Assembly (NCBI GenBank): GCA_031272415.1
Contig: JAISTU010000127.1
Location: 1-33,914, forward strand
DNA length: 33,914 bases
From: Bacteroidales bacterium
GTDB lineage: Bacteria > Bacteroidota > Bacteroidia > Bacteroidales > WCHB1-69
Reading direction: 5' to 3'
Part shown: in pieces, positions 15,792 to 25,082 of the stretch
Position numbering within the stretch: the first letter of the stretch is position 1
Layout: each line of letters begins with the position of its first letter
Position numbers and translations under genes: made by a program
The notes under the pieces: generated by a model
The model's database searches: none
The model's input: only the letters and a program-made list of their open reading frames with translations
Told to the model about the DNA's origin: nothing

Positions 15792-17237
15792 TTATCCTAC
15801 TCCGTTTTCCAATGAAAGGGATAGCAATTGCTGTGCTTCGGCGGCAAATTCTAACGGCAATCGGGTTAGTACATCTTTTGCATAACCATTGATTATCAAT
15901 CCGATAGCACTTTCGGCTTTGATGCCACGCTGTTGGCAATAAAACAATTGTTCTTCGGAAATTTTGGACGTAGAAGCCTCATGTTCCAAAATGGCAGTGG
16001 TGTTATTGCATTCGATAAACGGAAAAGTATGTGCCCCGCATTTGTCGCCCAAAAGTAACGAATCACACTGCGAATAATTGCGAGCGTTGGAGGCTTTGTT
16101 GGCAATTCTGACCAATCCGCGATAGGAATTTTGGCTGTTCCCGGCTGAAATTCCTTTTGAAATAATGGTACTTTTGGTATTTTTGCCCAAATGTATCATT
16201 TTTGTACCCGTGTCAGCCTGTTGAAAATTGTTGGTCAATGCAACCGAATAAAATTCTCCCACCGAATGGTCTCCTTTGAGTACGCAACTTGGATATTTCC
16301 ACGTGATTGCCGAGCCTGTTTCGACCTGTGTCCATGAAATTTTGGAATTATCGCCCTCGCAAATGCCCCGTTTGGTTACCAAATTCAACACGCCACCTTT
16401 GCCTTGTGCGTCTCCGGGGTACCAATTTTGGACGGTAGAATATTTTACTTCTGCATTTTTGAGAGCAAATATTTCCACTACTGCCGCATGTAATTGATTT
16501 TCATCACGTTTAGGCGCCGTACAGCCTTCCATGTAACTCACATACGCATCCTCTTCGGCGATAATCAATGTGCGTTCAAATTGCCCTGTATTTGAGGCAT
16601 TTATCCTAAAATAAGTGGATAAATCCATCGGACATTTAACCCCTTTGGGAATAAAACAAAAAGAGCCATCACTAAAAACCATTGAATTTAAGGCTGCATA
16701 AAAATTATCTCCAATCGGCACCGCTTTGCCCAAATATTTCCGTACCAAATCGGGATGCTCCCGCACCGCCTCGCTGAATGAACAAAAAATAATTCCTTCT
16801 TTTGCTAATTCTTTTTGAAATGTGGTTTTTACTGATACTGAGTCTATTACAGCATCCACTGCGACCTTGTTGTTGTCCTTTTTTTCATCTAAATTGACTT
16901 TTAAACGGTCAAATGTATCCGCTAAATTTTTGTCCAATTCATTTTTATCTGTAACTACTTTTTTAGGGGCAGCAAAATATATAATATCTTGAAAATCAAT
17001 AGGTTCTATTTTTAAATGTGCCCATTGAGGTGGTGTCATTTTGAGCCATTTTTGATAGGCTTCCAATCGAAAATTAAGCAACCACTGCGGTTCTTCTTTA
17101 AATGCAGAAATTTTGCGAATAATATCTTCATTCAACCCCTTTGGAAAATATTCCGTTTCAATGGGCGACACAAAGCCCGGCTGATAATCTTTTGCGGTCA
17201 GTTCCTCAATGATTTTTTCGTCCGTTTTTTCTTTCAT
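15792..17237 (-). CDS. sufB: Fe-S cluster assembly scaffold SufB
   Basis: SufB forms the SufBC2D scaffold complex that assembles [4Fe-4S] clusters from SufSE sulfur. The 481 residues contain the conserved SufB blocks YMEGCTAPKRDENQLHAAVV, GGVLNLVTKRG, WKYPSCVLKGDHSVGEFYSV, MIHLGKNTKSTIISKG and HEASTSKISEEQLFYCQQRG. The usual partners sufC and sufD are absent on either side: manC ends 8 bp before the sufB start and the RecQ cassette begins 38 bp after its stop. Confidence 0.96.
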   Translation of the reverse strand: MKEKTDEKIIEELTAKDYQPGFVSPIETEYFPKGLNEDIIRKISAFKEEPQWLLNFRLEAYQKWLKMTPPQWAHLKIEPIDFQDIIYFAAPKKVVTDKNELDKNLADTFDRLKVNLDEKKDNNKVAVDAVIDSVSVKTTFQKELAKEGIIFCSFSEAVREHPDLVRKYLGKAVPIGDNFYAALNSMVFSDGSFCFIPKGVKCPMDLSTYFRINASNTGQFERTLIIAEEDAYVSYMEGCTAPKRDENQLHAAVVEIFALKNAEVKYSTVQNWYPGDAQGKGGVLNLVTKRGICEGDNSKISWTQVETGSAITWKYPSCVLKGDHSVGEFYSVALTNNFQQADTGTKMIHLGKNTKSTIISKGISAGNSQNSYRGLVRIANKASNARNYSQCDSLLLGDKCGAHTFPFIECNNTTAILEHEASTSKISEEQLFYCQQRGIKAESAIGLIINGYAKDVLTRLPLEFAAEAQQLLSLSLENGVG

Positions 17238-17245
17238 AATGATTT

Positions 17246-18343
17246 TTAGGTAAATTTTTCACCTTTTCGGAGTTCAACATCATTAACATATCGCCTAATT
17301 TCCTGCTCATCAGTCTTTTTGCAAATCAGTAAAACTCCATCATGCTCGGCAACAATATAATCCTCCAAACCTTGCACTACAACAATTTTGTCTTTGGGAG
17401 TATTGATAATGCAATTAGTTGATTGATAGGTAAATACATCTCTTTTGGACTGTATTGCATTTCCATTTTCGTCATGCGGTAAATGCTCAAAAAGTGAAGT
17501 CCATGTCCCCAAATCAGACCAGCCAAAATCGGAAATCAATACGTGTGCATTGTCAGCCTTTTCCATTATTGCATAATCGATTGAAATAGAAGTACATTGT
17601 TGATAAATTTCCTTCATTTTTGACTTTTCTTCAGGCGTGTCCATTGCGTAGGCTACACCGTCAAACAAATCTTTCATTTCCGGCAAATGCAATTCAAATG
17701 CTTTTTCAATAATCGGCAATCGCCAAACAAAAATACCCGCATTCCACAGAAAATCACCACTTTCAATAAATTGCTGTGCCAATTCAAGGGCAGGTTTTTC
17801 CGCAAAAAGTTTTACTTTTGTGATCCGCTGTTCGGGGACATATCTTGAAAATTCGTCAAATTGAATGTAGCCATAACCCGTGTCAGGACGCGTAGGCTGT
17901 ATGCCCAGCGTCAAAAGCCATGGATTTTTTGCCGTACAATTCAATGCCGCATTAAGATGCTCTACAAAAGAATCCTCATCAATGATGATATGGTCGGCAG
18001 GCGTAACCACAATGTTTGCATTGGGATTGCGTTTTTTTATTTTTGCATTTGCGTAGGCAATACAAGGTGCCGTATTACGCCTAACAGACTCCAAAATTAT
18101 CTGATTATCAGATAGTTGTGGAATTTTTTCTTTGGTTAATTGATAATATATTTCATTGGTAACAATGTAGATATTTTCGAGCGGACACACCCTTTGCATA
18201 CGCTCAACAGTCTTTTGCAAAAGCGATTTACCGTTTCCTAAAATATCAATAAATTGTTTAGGGCAACTTTTGCGGCTCATAGGCCAAAATCTTTCGCCTG
18301 CACCGCCTGCCATTATCACACAAAAATTCCCTTTATCTGCCAT
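17246..18343 (-). CDS. manC: Mannose-1-phosphate guanylyltransferase
   Basis: The enzyme makes GDP-mannose from mannose-1-phosphate and GTP for glycans and fucose pathways. The nucleotidyltransferase signature GGAGERFWPMSRKSCPKQF lies at residues 13-31, with RNTAPCIAYA, VTPADHIIIDEDSF and FAEKPALELA further on, and FLWNAGIFVW in the middle. At 365 residues it has only the transferase domain without a C-terminal mannose-6-phosphate isomerase. It is the first gene after the promoter at 18420-18413 and is followed by sufB after 8 bp. Confidence 0.93.
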   Translation of the reverse strand: MADKGNFCVIMAGGAGERFWPMSRKSCPKQFIDILGNGKSLLQKTVERMQRVCPLENIYIVTNEIYYQLTKEKIPQLSDNQIILESVRRNTAPCIAYANAKIKKRNPNANIVVTPADHIIIDEDSFVEHLNAALNCTAKNPWLLTLGIQPTRPDTGYGYIQFDEFSRYVPEQRITKVKLFAEKPALELAQQFIESGDFLWNAGIFVWRLPIIEKAFELHLPEMKDLFDGVAYAMDTPEEKSKMKEIYQQCTSISIDYAIMEKADNAHVLISDFGWSDLGTWTSLFEHLPHDENGNAIQSKRDVFTYQSTNCIINTPKDKIVVVQGLEDYIVAEHDGVLLICKKTDEQEIRRYVNDVELRKGEKFT

Positions 18344-18412
18344 TTTTTTTCTCTCTAATTTCTTAATTTACAAATCATTATCTTATAAGGCGTCTATTTT
18401 GCCTCCTAATTA

Positions 18413-18420
18413 CAAATATA
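18413..18420 (-). promoter_or_regulatory. -7 box of the manC-sufB promoter
   Basis: TATATTTG on the minus strand, with TTG exactly 11 nt upstream (18434-18432) in an AACTTTTAATTG context. The start would be near 18406, about 62 nt before manC. Whether the RecQ cassette is read from it is not known. Confidence 0.6.
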
Positions 18421-18465
18421 CACAATTTCTTCAATTAAAAGTTAAAAATGAAAAACGAAAATGTT

Positions 18466-18493
18466 GTAGGGCAATGCCATGCCTTGCCCAAAA
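18466..18493. repeat. Small GGGCAA...TTGCCC palindrome
   Basis: TAGGGCAATGCCATGCCTTG followed by CCCAAAA forms a hairpin with a GGGCAA/TTGCCC stem and 9-base loop. A related unit with GGGCAA-ACC-TTGCTC occurs at 1157-1171, also upstream of a promoter. The role is unknown; REP-like is possible. Confidence 0.45.
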
Positions 18494-18544
18494 GAAGGGT
18501 GAAGGGTAAAAAAACGCTCAACTTTCCACTTTTTATTCTCAACT

Positions 18545-18584
18545 AATAAAGAAACATCATAGCCGAAGATAACTGCGACTATGA
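18545..18584 (-). terminator. Terminator of the RND/PII-like transcript
   Basis: On the minus strand TCATAGTCG pairs with CGGCTATGA (9-bp stem, one G-U pair, 10-base loop) and is followed by TGTTTCTTTATT. It lies about 30 bp after the stop of the PII-like gene. Confidence 0.65.
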
Positions 18585-18615
18585 CATTTCAAAAGAAATA
18601 GTAATATTTTTATAA

Positions 18616-18909
18616 TTATACCGTTTGTTCGATGTTCCACACGAAGGCGCGGACACCGATTTCTGTGTTTCGGAGGTCTAATTTTTTAATAGATTCGAGC
18701 AATTGGGGTACTTTTTCGTCCTCAACAATAGTGATAGCGGCGGAGTTCATTTCGGGCCAAGTGTGTGTCCCTTGACGGGGCTGTCCGTCTGTTGTACCTC
18801 TGCCTTTGACCTCTTCCCACCACGTATAACCGCGTATTTGTAAGCGGTCTAACATATATTGTACCCTTTCGGTATTGGCTTGATTGAATATGACAAATAC
18901 TGCTTTCAT
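18616..18909 (-). CDS. PII-like small protein coupled to an RND pump
   Basis: From the ATG at 18909 the protein has 97 residues and the beta-alpha-beta pattern of PII (GlnB-like) proteins: MKAVFVIFNQ, GYTWWEEVKGRG (compare the EVKGFGRQKG of GlnB), AITIVEDEKVPQLLESIKKL and VRAFVWNIEQTV. Its T-loop-like part is short (TTDGQPRQGTHTWPEMN) and lacks the uridylylation Tyr, so nitrogen signalling is unlikely. Comparable small PII-like proteins sit beside transporters and bind nucleotides or metals. The start 18909 lies 7 bp after the RND stop, with coupled translation. The longer frame from 18948 would run back into the pump gene. Regulation or sensing for the pump is inferred. Confidence 0.7.
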   Translation of the reverse strand: MKAVFVIFNQANTERVQYMLDRLQIRGYTWWEEVKGRGTTDGQPRQGTHTWPEMNSAAITIVEDEKVPQLLESIKKLDLRNTEIGVRAFVWNIEQTV

Positions 18910-18916
18910 TTTGATA

Positions 18917-21900
18917 TTATTTTTGTTCTTTAATTTCTTGATTATCAACTAATTTTGTATCCATAAATACAAATTGTTTTCTTAATTTACTTTCTTTATC
19001 TCTTTCGCCTCTGCGGGACATAATGGAGTAAAGGATAGGTACTATAATTAAGGTAACAAGTGTGGAAACGGTCAGACCGCCAATGACAACAATACCCATC
19101 GGCTGCCACATTTCAGAGCCTTCGGAGGTACTGATTGCCATAGGTACCATCCCTAAAATGGTCGTAGCAGCGGTCATCAATACAGGACGCAAACGAGAAC
19201 GACCCGAAAGCGCAATCGCCTCATTGAGTTCGTACCCTCTGTCTCGCATCAAATTGATATAGTCCACCAATACAATTCCATTTTTGACCACAATACCTAT
19301 CAAAAGTATCACTCCCAAAGCACCAATCATATCCAAACTTGTGCCTGTAATCAACAACGCTGCAATAACTCCCGTAATAGCAAACGGTATCGCCATCATG
19401 ATAATAAATGGTTTTGAGAGCGATTCAAATTGAGAAGCCATTACAATATAAACCAACAGCACAATGAGCAATGCTAACGTAATCATATCGCCAAAGGTTT
19501 CCTGTTGGTCTTCATAGGCACCACCGATAGTAACCAATACGCCTTGCGGGATGTCTGTTTTATCAATTTCGGTTTGAATTTCTTTTGCCAACTCGCCCAA
19601 AGATATATCTTGCGGAGTAACAGTAACTTTAACAATACGCTCCCTTCTCTTTCGCTCAATATTTGGGGGAGACCAATATTCTTTTATTTCGGCTAACTCT
19701 TTGAGTTTGATTTGTTTACCTGTCGGAGTCATAATAGTAAACTCTTCAATATCGGTGAGCGAACTTCTGTATTTTTCAGCCAAACGGACTATAATATCAT
19801 ACTCTTCACCGTCTTCTTTGAGATAGCCTGCCAACATTCCATTGACACGATTGCGAATATAAGCCGCTGCTGCCTGATAACTAATGCCGTGCAGGGCTAA
19901 TTTTTCTTTATCGAACACAATTTGCAGTTCGGCACGGTCTTCTTCACGGGAAATAATCACATCTCTCGCCCCTTTGAGTTTCTGTATTTTACGCTTCAAA
20001 TCAGCCGCCAAAACGTTGGTTTTATCAAAATCATAACCATAAATTTCAACATCAACACTGTTTTGATTGCCACCACCGCCCATATTGCTGGCAACAGTTA
20101 CTTGCAGATTGATAATTTCAGGAAATTTAGCCAAATCATTTCTAATCGTTTCTGCTATTTGCCAAATGGTTCGCTCTCTTGCATATTTTTTAGAACATCT
20201 GACTGTCATGCTGATTTTATTGTTATTTGCCTGCGTAAATAGGGACGTAATACCGGCGTCTTCCGAACTGCCGCAAGAGGTTGAAATCAACTCTGTTTCA
20301 GGCACTAATGCCATAATATGATTTTCAATTTCTCTGGCAGTACGGCTGGTCTCTTCTACTCTTGTACCGCGCTGAAGTTCAATGCTTAATGACATTCTAC
20401 CCGAATCTTGGTCAGGCATAAAATTAGTACCTATCATGCCAAATATAAATGGCAATAAAGAGGCTACAAAAATTAGTACCATCGTTATCAATGTTATCCA
20501 CTTATGTCTCAAACATACACGTAAAACTCTTGCATACCATGCATCTACTTTATCTAACGCCTTAACGACTGTATTTTGATAGGTAAGGCGTCTTTTTTTA
20601 CCGTTATTTTCGGTAGTTTTCTTTTTGGATTTCAACAATTTAGCCGAAAGCATTGGCGTCAAAGAAATGGCGGCTACGGTGGAAACGCAGACAACAATGG
20701 TAACAATCCAACCTAACTCTTTGAACATAACTCCTGCCATGCCAGTGAGCATTGTCAGTGGCACAAAAACTGCCACAATGACCAATGTAGTGGCAATTAC
20801 TGACACCCAAACCTCATTAGTGGCATAAATGGCAGCCTCACGAGGCGACGAGCCTCGCTCTATATGCGTGGTAATATTTTCCAACACCACAATCGCATCA
20901 TCCACCACCATCCCAATGGCGACCGTCAATGAGCATAATGAAATGATATTGAGAGAACTACCTACTAATGCCAAATAAATAAATCCGCACAATAATGAGA
21001 TAGGAATTGTTAACGCAATGATAACTGTTGCCCGCCATTTGCCCAAGAAAAACAAAATGACCAAAACAACAAACAACAAAGCATACATTAACGACTCTTG
21101 CAAGCCTGCAATCGCATTTTCAATTTCTTCGGATTGGTCATAAATAAGTTTAAGATTGATGTCAGGGGGGAGTTTTTTCTTAATTTGTTCGAGTTCTTTG
21201 CGTACATCTTTGGCAATTTGTACCGTATTTGCCCCCGATTGTTTCATAATAATTAAGCGGGCGCCGTCTTGTCCGTCAATTTTTTCCTCCAAAGTAATAT
21301 CGCGGATAGTATCGCGTATCGTAGCAATGTCTCGCATAAAAATTTCTTTACCTTCACGACTCAAACCTACCACAATATCATTGATTTCGCTACTTTCTAC
21401 ATATTCACCTTGCACCCGCATTTGATATTGTTCTTTGCCCATTTTGACACTACCGGATGCCAAATTGAAATTATTGGCACCAATAGCCGCTCCGATAGTT
21501 TCCACAGACAAACCATAAGCGTCCACTTTATTGGGGTCAAGGTCAATATAAATATAGCGTTCAGGGGCGCCCGAAATGCTCAACGAACCAATGCCATCCA
21601 CACGATTTAACACATTGATAACATTATCTTCCATGATTTTTTTAAGTCCCGGATAACTTTCTTTTGCCGTAATAGCATATTGCATTATCGGGAAATTGGA
21701 AGTATTTATCTTAAAAATCAATGGACGTGAGCAACCGTCCGGCAAATTGTCATATATCATATCTATTGCCGAGCGGATGTCATTTACTGCCTCATCCAAA
21801 TTGATACCCCACTGAAATTCGAGTGTAACAACGGATATATTATCCTTTGAGGTAGAGGTAATTTCTTTTAATCCGTCCACCGAATTGAGTTGGTCTTCCA

Positions 21901-22099
21901 GCAATTTGGTTACATTCGTTTCCAATTCACTGCCATTGGCTCCCGGATAAGTTGTCATAACCGAAATATAAGGCGGCTCTATCTCAGGAAAAAAGTCAAT
22001 AGGAAGCCGCTGTAATGAAAACAGTCCTAACACTATCACTGCCAAAAAAATCATTAAAACCGTTACAGGTTTATTCACCGAAGTCTTGTATATACTCAT
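18917..22099 (-). CDS. RND-family multidrug efflux transporter (AcrB/HAE1-like)
   Basis: A 1,060-residue inner-membrane proton antiporter. TM1 is at 12-28; the large periplasmic domain includes TYPGANGSELETNVTKLLED; TM4 carries GMVVDDAIVVLENI, in which the two Asp of the proton relay are intact. The second half repeats the pattern from RLTYQNTVVKALDKV and a final GIVVKNGIVLVDYINLMRDR / PVLMTAATTILGMVPMA block. Length and motifs fit the HAE1 class (drugs, bile salts, lipids), not heavy-metal CusA. No membrane-fusion protein or TolC partner gene lies beside it in the window, so the tripartite pump must use partners encoded elsewhere or just upstream of another locus. Confidence 0.94.
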   Translation of the reverse strand: MSIYKTSVNKPVTVLMIFLAVIVLGLFSLQRLPIDFFPEIEPPYISVMTTYPGANGSELETNVTKLLEDQLNSVDGLKEITSTSKDNISVVTLEFQWGINLDEAVNDIRSAIDMIYDNLPDGCSRPLIFKINTSNFPIMQYAITAKESYPGLKKIMEDNVINVLNRVDGIGSLSISGAPERYIYIDLDPNKVDAYGLSVETIGAAIGANNFNLASGSVKMGKEQYQMRVQGEYVESSEINDIVVGLSREGKEIFMRDIATIRDTIRDITLEEKIDGQDGARLIIMKQSGANTVQIAKDVRKELEQIKKKLPPDINLKLIYDQSEEIENAIAGLQESLMYALLFVVLVILFFLGKWRATVIIALTIPISLLCGFIYLALVGSSLNIISLCSLTVAIGMVVDDAIVVLENITTHIERGSSPREAAIYATNEVWVSVIATTLVIVAVFVPLTMLTGMAGVMFKELGWIVTIVVCVSTVAAISLTPMLSAKLLKSKKKTTENNGKKRRLTYQNTVVKALDKVDAWYARVLRVCLRHKWITLITMVLIFVASLLPFIFGMIGTNFMPDQDSGRMSLSIELQRGTRVEETSRTAREIENHIMALVPETELISTSCGSSEDAGITSLFTQANNNKISMTVRCSKKYARERTIWQIAETIRNDLAKFPEIINLQVTVASNMGGGGNQNSVDVEIYGYDFDKTNVLAADLKRKIQKLKGARDVIISREEDRAELQIVFDKEKLALHGISYQAAAAYIRNRVNGMLAGYLKEDGEEYDIIVRLAEKYRSSLTDIEEFTIMTPTGKQIKLKELAEIKEYWSPPNIERKRRERIVKVTVTPQDISLGELAKEIQTEIDKTDIPQGVLVTIGGAYEDQQETFGDMITLALLIVLLVYIVMASQFESLSKPFIIMMAIPFAITGVIAALLITGTSLDMIGALGVILLIGIVVKNGIVLVDYINLMRDRGYELNEAIALSGRSRLRPVLMTAATTILGMVPMAISTSEGSEMWQPMGIVVIGGLTVSTLVTLIIVPILYSIMSRRGERDKESKLRKQFVFMDTKLVDNQEIKEQK

Positions 22100-22273
22100 T
22101 GATTTGCTATCTTTTTAGTATGTATTTTTAGTTAATTTTTTTATTCTTTTCACAAAACTATAAAAACTAAAATAGTTTTTACAGTACTAATACAAATATC
22201 ATGCCAAAAAAATTAGAGTAATTTTCAATTTTCAACTTTTTTCAATTTTTAATTCTCCACTCAAAAAAAAGTG

Positions 22274-22281
22274 TAATTTTG
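22274..22281 (+). promoter_or_regulatory. -7 box upstream of the TPR/AraC regulator
   Basis: TAATTTTG preceded by ACTCAAAAAAAAGTG. It fits TAnnTTTG and has the same A-rich 11-nt stretch as the promoters at 1086 and 29640, with CTC in place of TTG. The start would be near 22288, 40 nt before the ATG. Confidence 0.55.
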
Positions 22282-22327
22282 CAAAATAAAAATATGTATT
22301 ACAATAAATTATAAAGAAATTAAGAAG

Positions 22328-24064
22328 ATGTTTAGAAAAAGAAAGTATCGTGATAATCAAAGCAAAATAATGATTTTGATGGTTTTAGTAGGAATGTTTT
22401 TTATGGTTTCGGGGCAAAAAGCATTTGATAAACAAAAAGAGGTCGATTCTCTTTGTAATGTTATCAAAACAGCCAAAGGAATAAAAAAATTAGAGAACTA
22501 TAAAGAACTGATGAACGCAACAGCCTATAATCCTGATATTGAGGCTTCTTATAAATATATAGACGAGTATATAGCCGAAACAAAAAAACAAAAAAATATA
22601 GAACATGAAATAAAAGCAAGAGCAGCCAAAGTACAAATGCTGTTCAAACATCATCATCACACAGAAAATTGTACATTTGAGACTGAATATGAGCGATTTA
22701 TGAAGTTTGCATACCAACATAAAGCATGGGACTACTATTTTGAGGTATGGCATCAGTATGTTTATTTTTTGATAGAAGAAAATAAGTATTCGGATGCGTT
22801 TTTAGAAGCCCAAAAAATGTACAAAATCGGACAATCTGAAAACAATTATGTCGGGGTGGGATATGCTTGCTTTTTCACAGGACTAATTTATGCCAACAAT
22901 GATTTTGCGGATAAAGCCTTGCCGTTTTATGCAGAAGCCATTCAACATTTTCACCCATTGATAAAAGAGTCCAACGTGTTAAAGTCTTTTCCGTTGTGGG
23001 TAACATACGCAGAATACATTTATGCGTTGCAAAAGGTGGGAAAATATGAGCAAACTTTACCGCTCATTGCAGAGTGGGAGAAAGAGCAACAAAAAAGAGA
23101 CCAATGGCGAAAATATAAAGAATATATAGGCTGGTTTAATATTGACCACAAAAAAATTATTACCTACATGGGACTAAAGCAATTTGACAAAGCACAGCAA
23201 TATTTTGATACAATAGATGCTTATATTGACTATATTAACGACCACAATATGTCCTCTTACATGGGTACAAAATTAGATTTTTACATGCAAACCGGTCAAA
23301 CGCAAAAGGCACTCAAATATGTAGATTCGGTGATTGCATTTGAGACCCAATATCACGGCGGCTCGCATTTATACAACAGAAAAAAAGAGAAAGCGATTTT
23401 ATTGCGGAATACAGGTTATGTTGATACTGCCACTTTTGACATGCTTTTGGACTACATGAACTACACAGATAAATTTGAAAAAGAAAAAACGGCTGAACAA
23501 CTGAATTTGTTTAACACTGAATATCAAGTAGATAGAATTACATTAGAGAAAAAAAGAAACCTTTTACTTTTTATTGCCGCTGCCGTCATTGCGGGGCTAT
23601 TGTTGCTTTTGTTGGTAGTTTATTTCCTCTATTCTCGTAAAATACATAGGAAAAATCGTGCTATTGTTGCACAAATTTTAGAGCAAAATCAACAAGCCAA
23701 ACAAAAATTACATCATTCGCCGCCCACCAAAGAACAACTTTTATTCGATAAGTTGGAGAAATATATGCAACAAAGTCAATCTTATCTCACTGAAAATGTG
23801 AATATAAGCGATATTTCACGTCAACTTGCCACCAATGAAAAATATTTGCAAAATGCTATCAAAGAGTGTGTAAATATGACTTTTGCAGTCTATATCAATA
23901 CATTACGACTGCAATTTGCCTGCTCAATGTTGAGCAATCCCAACAATCAAGCCACTATTGACAGCATTGCATTGGATAGTGGATTTGGGAATAGAGTGCA
24001 TTTTCACCGACTTTTTGTCCAAAAATACGGCATTTCACCGGGAGAATTTAGGAAAAATTCGTAA
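22328..24064 (+). CDS. Membrane-bound TPR/AraC-type transcription regulator
   Basis: The 578-residue protein has a signal segment (about 14-30, ending VSGQ), a TPR-like helical repeat region outside the membrane (about 40-400), one transmembrane helix (about 411-433, LLLFIAAAVIAGLLLLLLVV) and a cytoplasmic AraC/XylS DNA-binding domain (about 471-578; ISDISRQLATNEKYLQNAIK, then DSIALDSGFGNRVHFHRLF and YGISPGEFRKN). This layout is common in Bacteroidota, where the repeat part may sense envelope or nutrient signals directly. Divergent orientation from the RND pump (228 bp spacer) makes the pump a plausible target, but that is inference only. Confidence 0.85.
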   Translation: MFRKRKYRDNQSKIMILMVLVGMFFMVSGQKAFDKQKEVDSLCNVIKTAKGIKKLENYKELMNATAYNPDIEASYKYIDEYIAETKKQKNIEHEIKARAAKVQMLFKHHHHTENCTFETEYERFMKFAYQHKAWDYYFEVWHQYVYFLIEENKYSDAFLEAQKMYKIGQSENNYVGVGYACFFTGLIYANNDFADKALPFYAEAIQHFHPLIKESNVLKSFPLWVTYAEYIYALQKVGKYEQTLPLIAEWEKEQQKRDQWRKYKEYIGWFNIDHKKIITYMGLKQFDKAQQYFDTIDAYIDYINDHNMSSYMGTKLDFYMQTGQTQKALKYVDSVIAFETQYHGGSHLYNRKKEKAILLRNTGYVDTATFDMLLDYMNYTDKFEKEKTAEQLNLFNTEYQVDRITLEKKRNLLLFIAAAVIAGLLLLLLVVYFLYSRKIHRKNRAIVAQILEQNQQAKQKLHHSPPTKEQLLFDKLEKYMQQSQSYLTENVNISDISRQLATNEKYLQNAIKECVNMTFAVYINTLRLQFACSMLSNPNNQATIDSIALDSGFGNRVHFHRLFVQKYGISPGEFRKNS

Positions 24065-24079
24065 AAAACATCCTGCAAT

Positions 24080-24667
24080 TTAAAAATATCTTCGTGTATG
24101 TTGTTGATATTCAATATATTTATTGCCAAATTTGCGAATTAGGAATTTTTCTTCCCGCAATATTTGAAAATGAATGCCAATAAATGAGCAAAGGGCTAAT
24201 ATTATGATAATTACGTTTGGAAAGACAAGCATTATGCCGGCAAAATACATATCCATAAACAGAAATATGGGGTTGCGAGAGTAAGCAAATGCACCTGTGG
24301 TTATCAATTCATTGCTTGTTTTTTCGTCAATGCCAATACGCCAACTTTTTCCAAATGAAAGCAATGCCCATAAAAATATTGCTAATCCACTGTAACACAG
24401 AATGATTCCTACATATTTCAGCCAAGCAAAATACACCACAAAATCCGTTAGAAATGAAAATTGAAGCACTGCCAAAATTATCAACACATTCCACAGCAAC
24501 AGAAAAGGTGCTAATATGTTTTCCAACATCTTTTCGAGCATTGTGCCTTTGCTTGTTCCTATTGACCAGACTTTTACGCTCTGACAATAAAGCATAACCG
24601 TTCTGCCGATAAACAGAACATTGAACAGCACAAGACTTGTTAAAATTAAAATATTTGTTGCAGCCAT
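24080..24667 (-). CDS. Integral membrane methyltransferase-like protein (ICMT/PEMT family)
   Basis: A 195-residue protein with about five hydrophobic helices and the C-terminal signature of isoprenylcysteine carboxyl methyltransferase and phospholipid methyltransferase relatives: ELITTGAFAYSRNPIFLFMD, then REEKFLIRKFGNKYIEYQQHTRRY. The SRNP and EE motifs bind SAM in that family. Bacterial members are poorly understood and the substrate is unknown. It starts 1 bp after the preceding zinc-ribbon gene and is convergent with the regulator. Confidence 0.7.
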   Translation of the reverse strand: MAATNILILTSLVLFNVLFIGRTVMLYCQSVKVWSIGTSKGTMLEKMLENILAPFLLLWNVLIILAVLQFSFLTDFVVYFAWLKYVGIILCYSGLAIFLWALLSFGKSWRIGIDEKTSNELITTGAFAYSRNPIFLFMDMYFAGIMLVFPNVIIIILALCSFIGIHFQILREEKFLIRKFGNKYIEYQQHTRRYF

Positions 24668-24668
24668 T

Positions 24669-24935
24669 TTATTGTTTTTTCCAACGCTCTAAACGTCTGA
24701 AACCCCGTGTAAAGAGCCACGCTTTAAGTTTATTATGACCGTTTTTAATCATTGCTTGTCGGCAAAATTCTTGAAATTCATCTACCGTCATTCCTTCCCC
24801 TGCAAGCACTCCGTTTTGATAGCAATACATGCAAAATTTCTCACTTTTACTACCGTCTGCATTTGTGCCTTCGTTATTTGTGCGTTTGTCTAACGGCATT
24901 CCACAACTTTGGCAAAACTTTTTTTTATTATCCAT
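24669..24935 (-). CDS. Small zinc-ribbon protein
   Basis: From the ATG at 24935 the protein has 88 residues and a four-Cys zinc site: KKFCQSCGMPLDKR and EKFCMYCYQNGVLAGE, the signature of the putative zinc-ribbon family (PF12674-like). The C-terminus is basic. A longer frame starts at 25004, but it would begin before the TATCTTTG box at 24990-24983, so 24935 is chosen. It is the first gene before the membrane methyltransferase. Biological role unknown. Confidence 0.75.
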   Translation of the reverse strand: MDNKKKFCQSCGMPLDKRTNNEGTNADGSKSEKFCMYCYQNGVLAGEGMTVDEFQEFCRQAMIKNGHNKLKAWLFTRGFRRLERWKKQ

Positions 24936-24982
24936 TTTGAATTGATTTTTTATGCCCACTTGGGCGGTTAATAATAACTCTG

Positions 24983-24990
24983 CAAAGATA
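24983..24990 (-). promoter_or_regulatory. -7 box of the zinc-ribbon/methyltransferase transcript
   Basis: TATCTTTG on the minus strand with TTG exactly 11 nt upstream (25004-25002), behind T5AAT repeats and a CTTAATTC segment. The expected start is near 24976. Confidence 0.65.
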
Positions 24991-25082
24991 CACCTTTTCG
25001 TCAATTAAAAATTAAAAATTAAGAATTAAGAGAGATGCATATTTTATTCTTTTTGGGGTCAATTATTATCATCGCATATAGG

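Noticed and set aside
19922..20321. Open frames opposite the RND gene
   Set aside because: They are shadows of the conserved pump coding frame and have no promoter or family signature.
24936..25004. Longer start of the zinc-ribbon gene at 25004
   Set aside because: It would start upstream of the -7 box at 24990-24983, and the added residues do not belong to the family.
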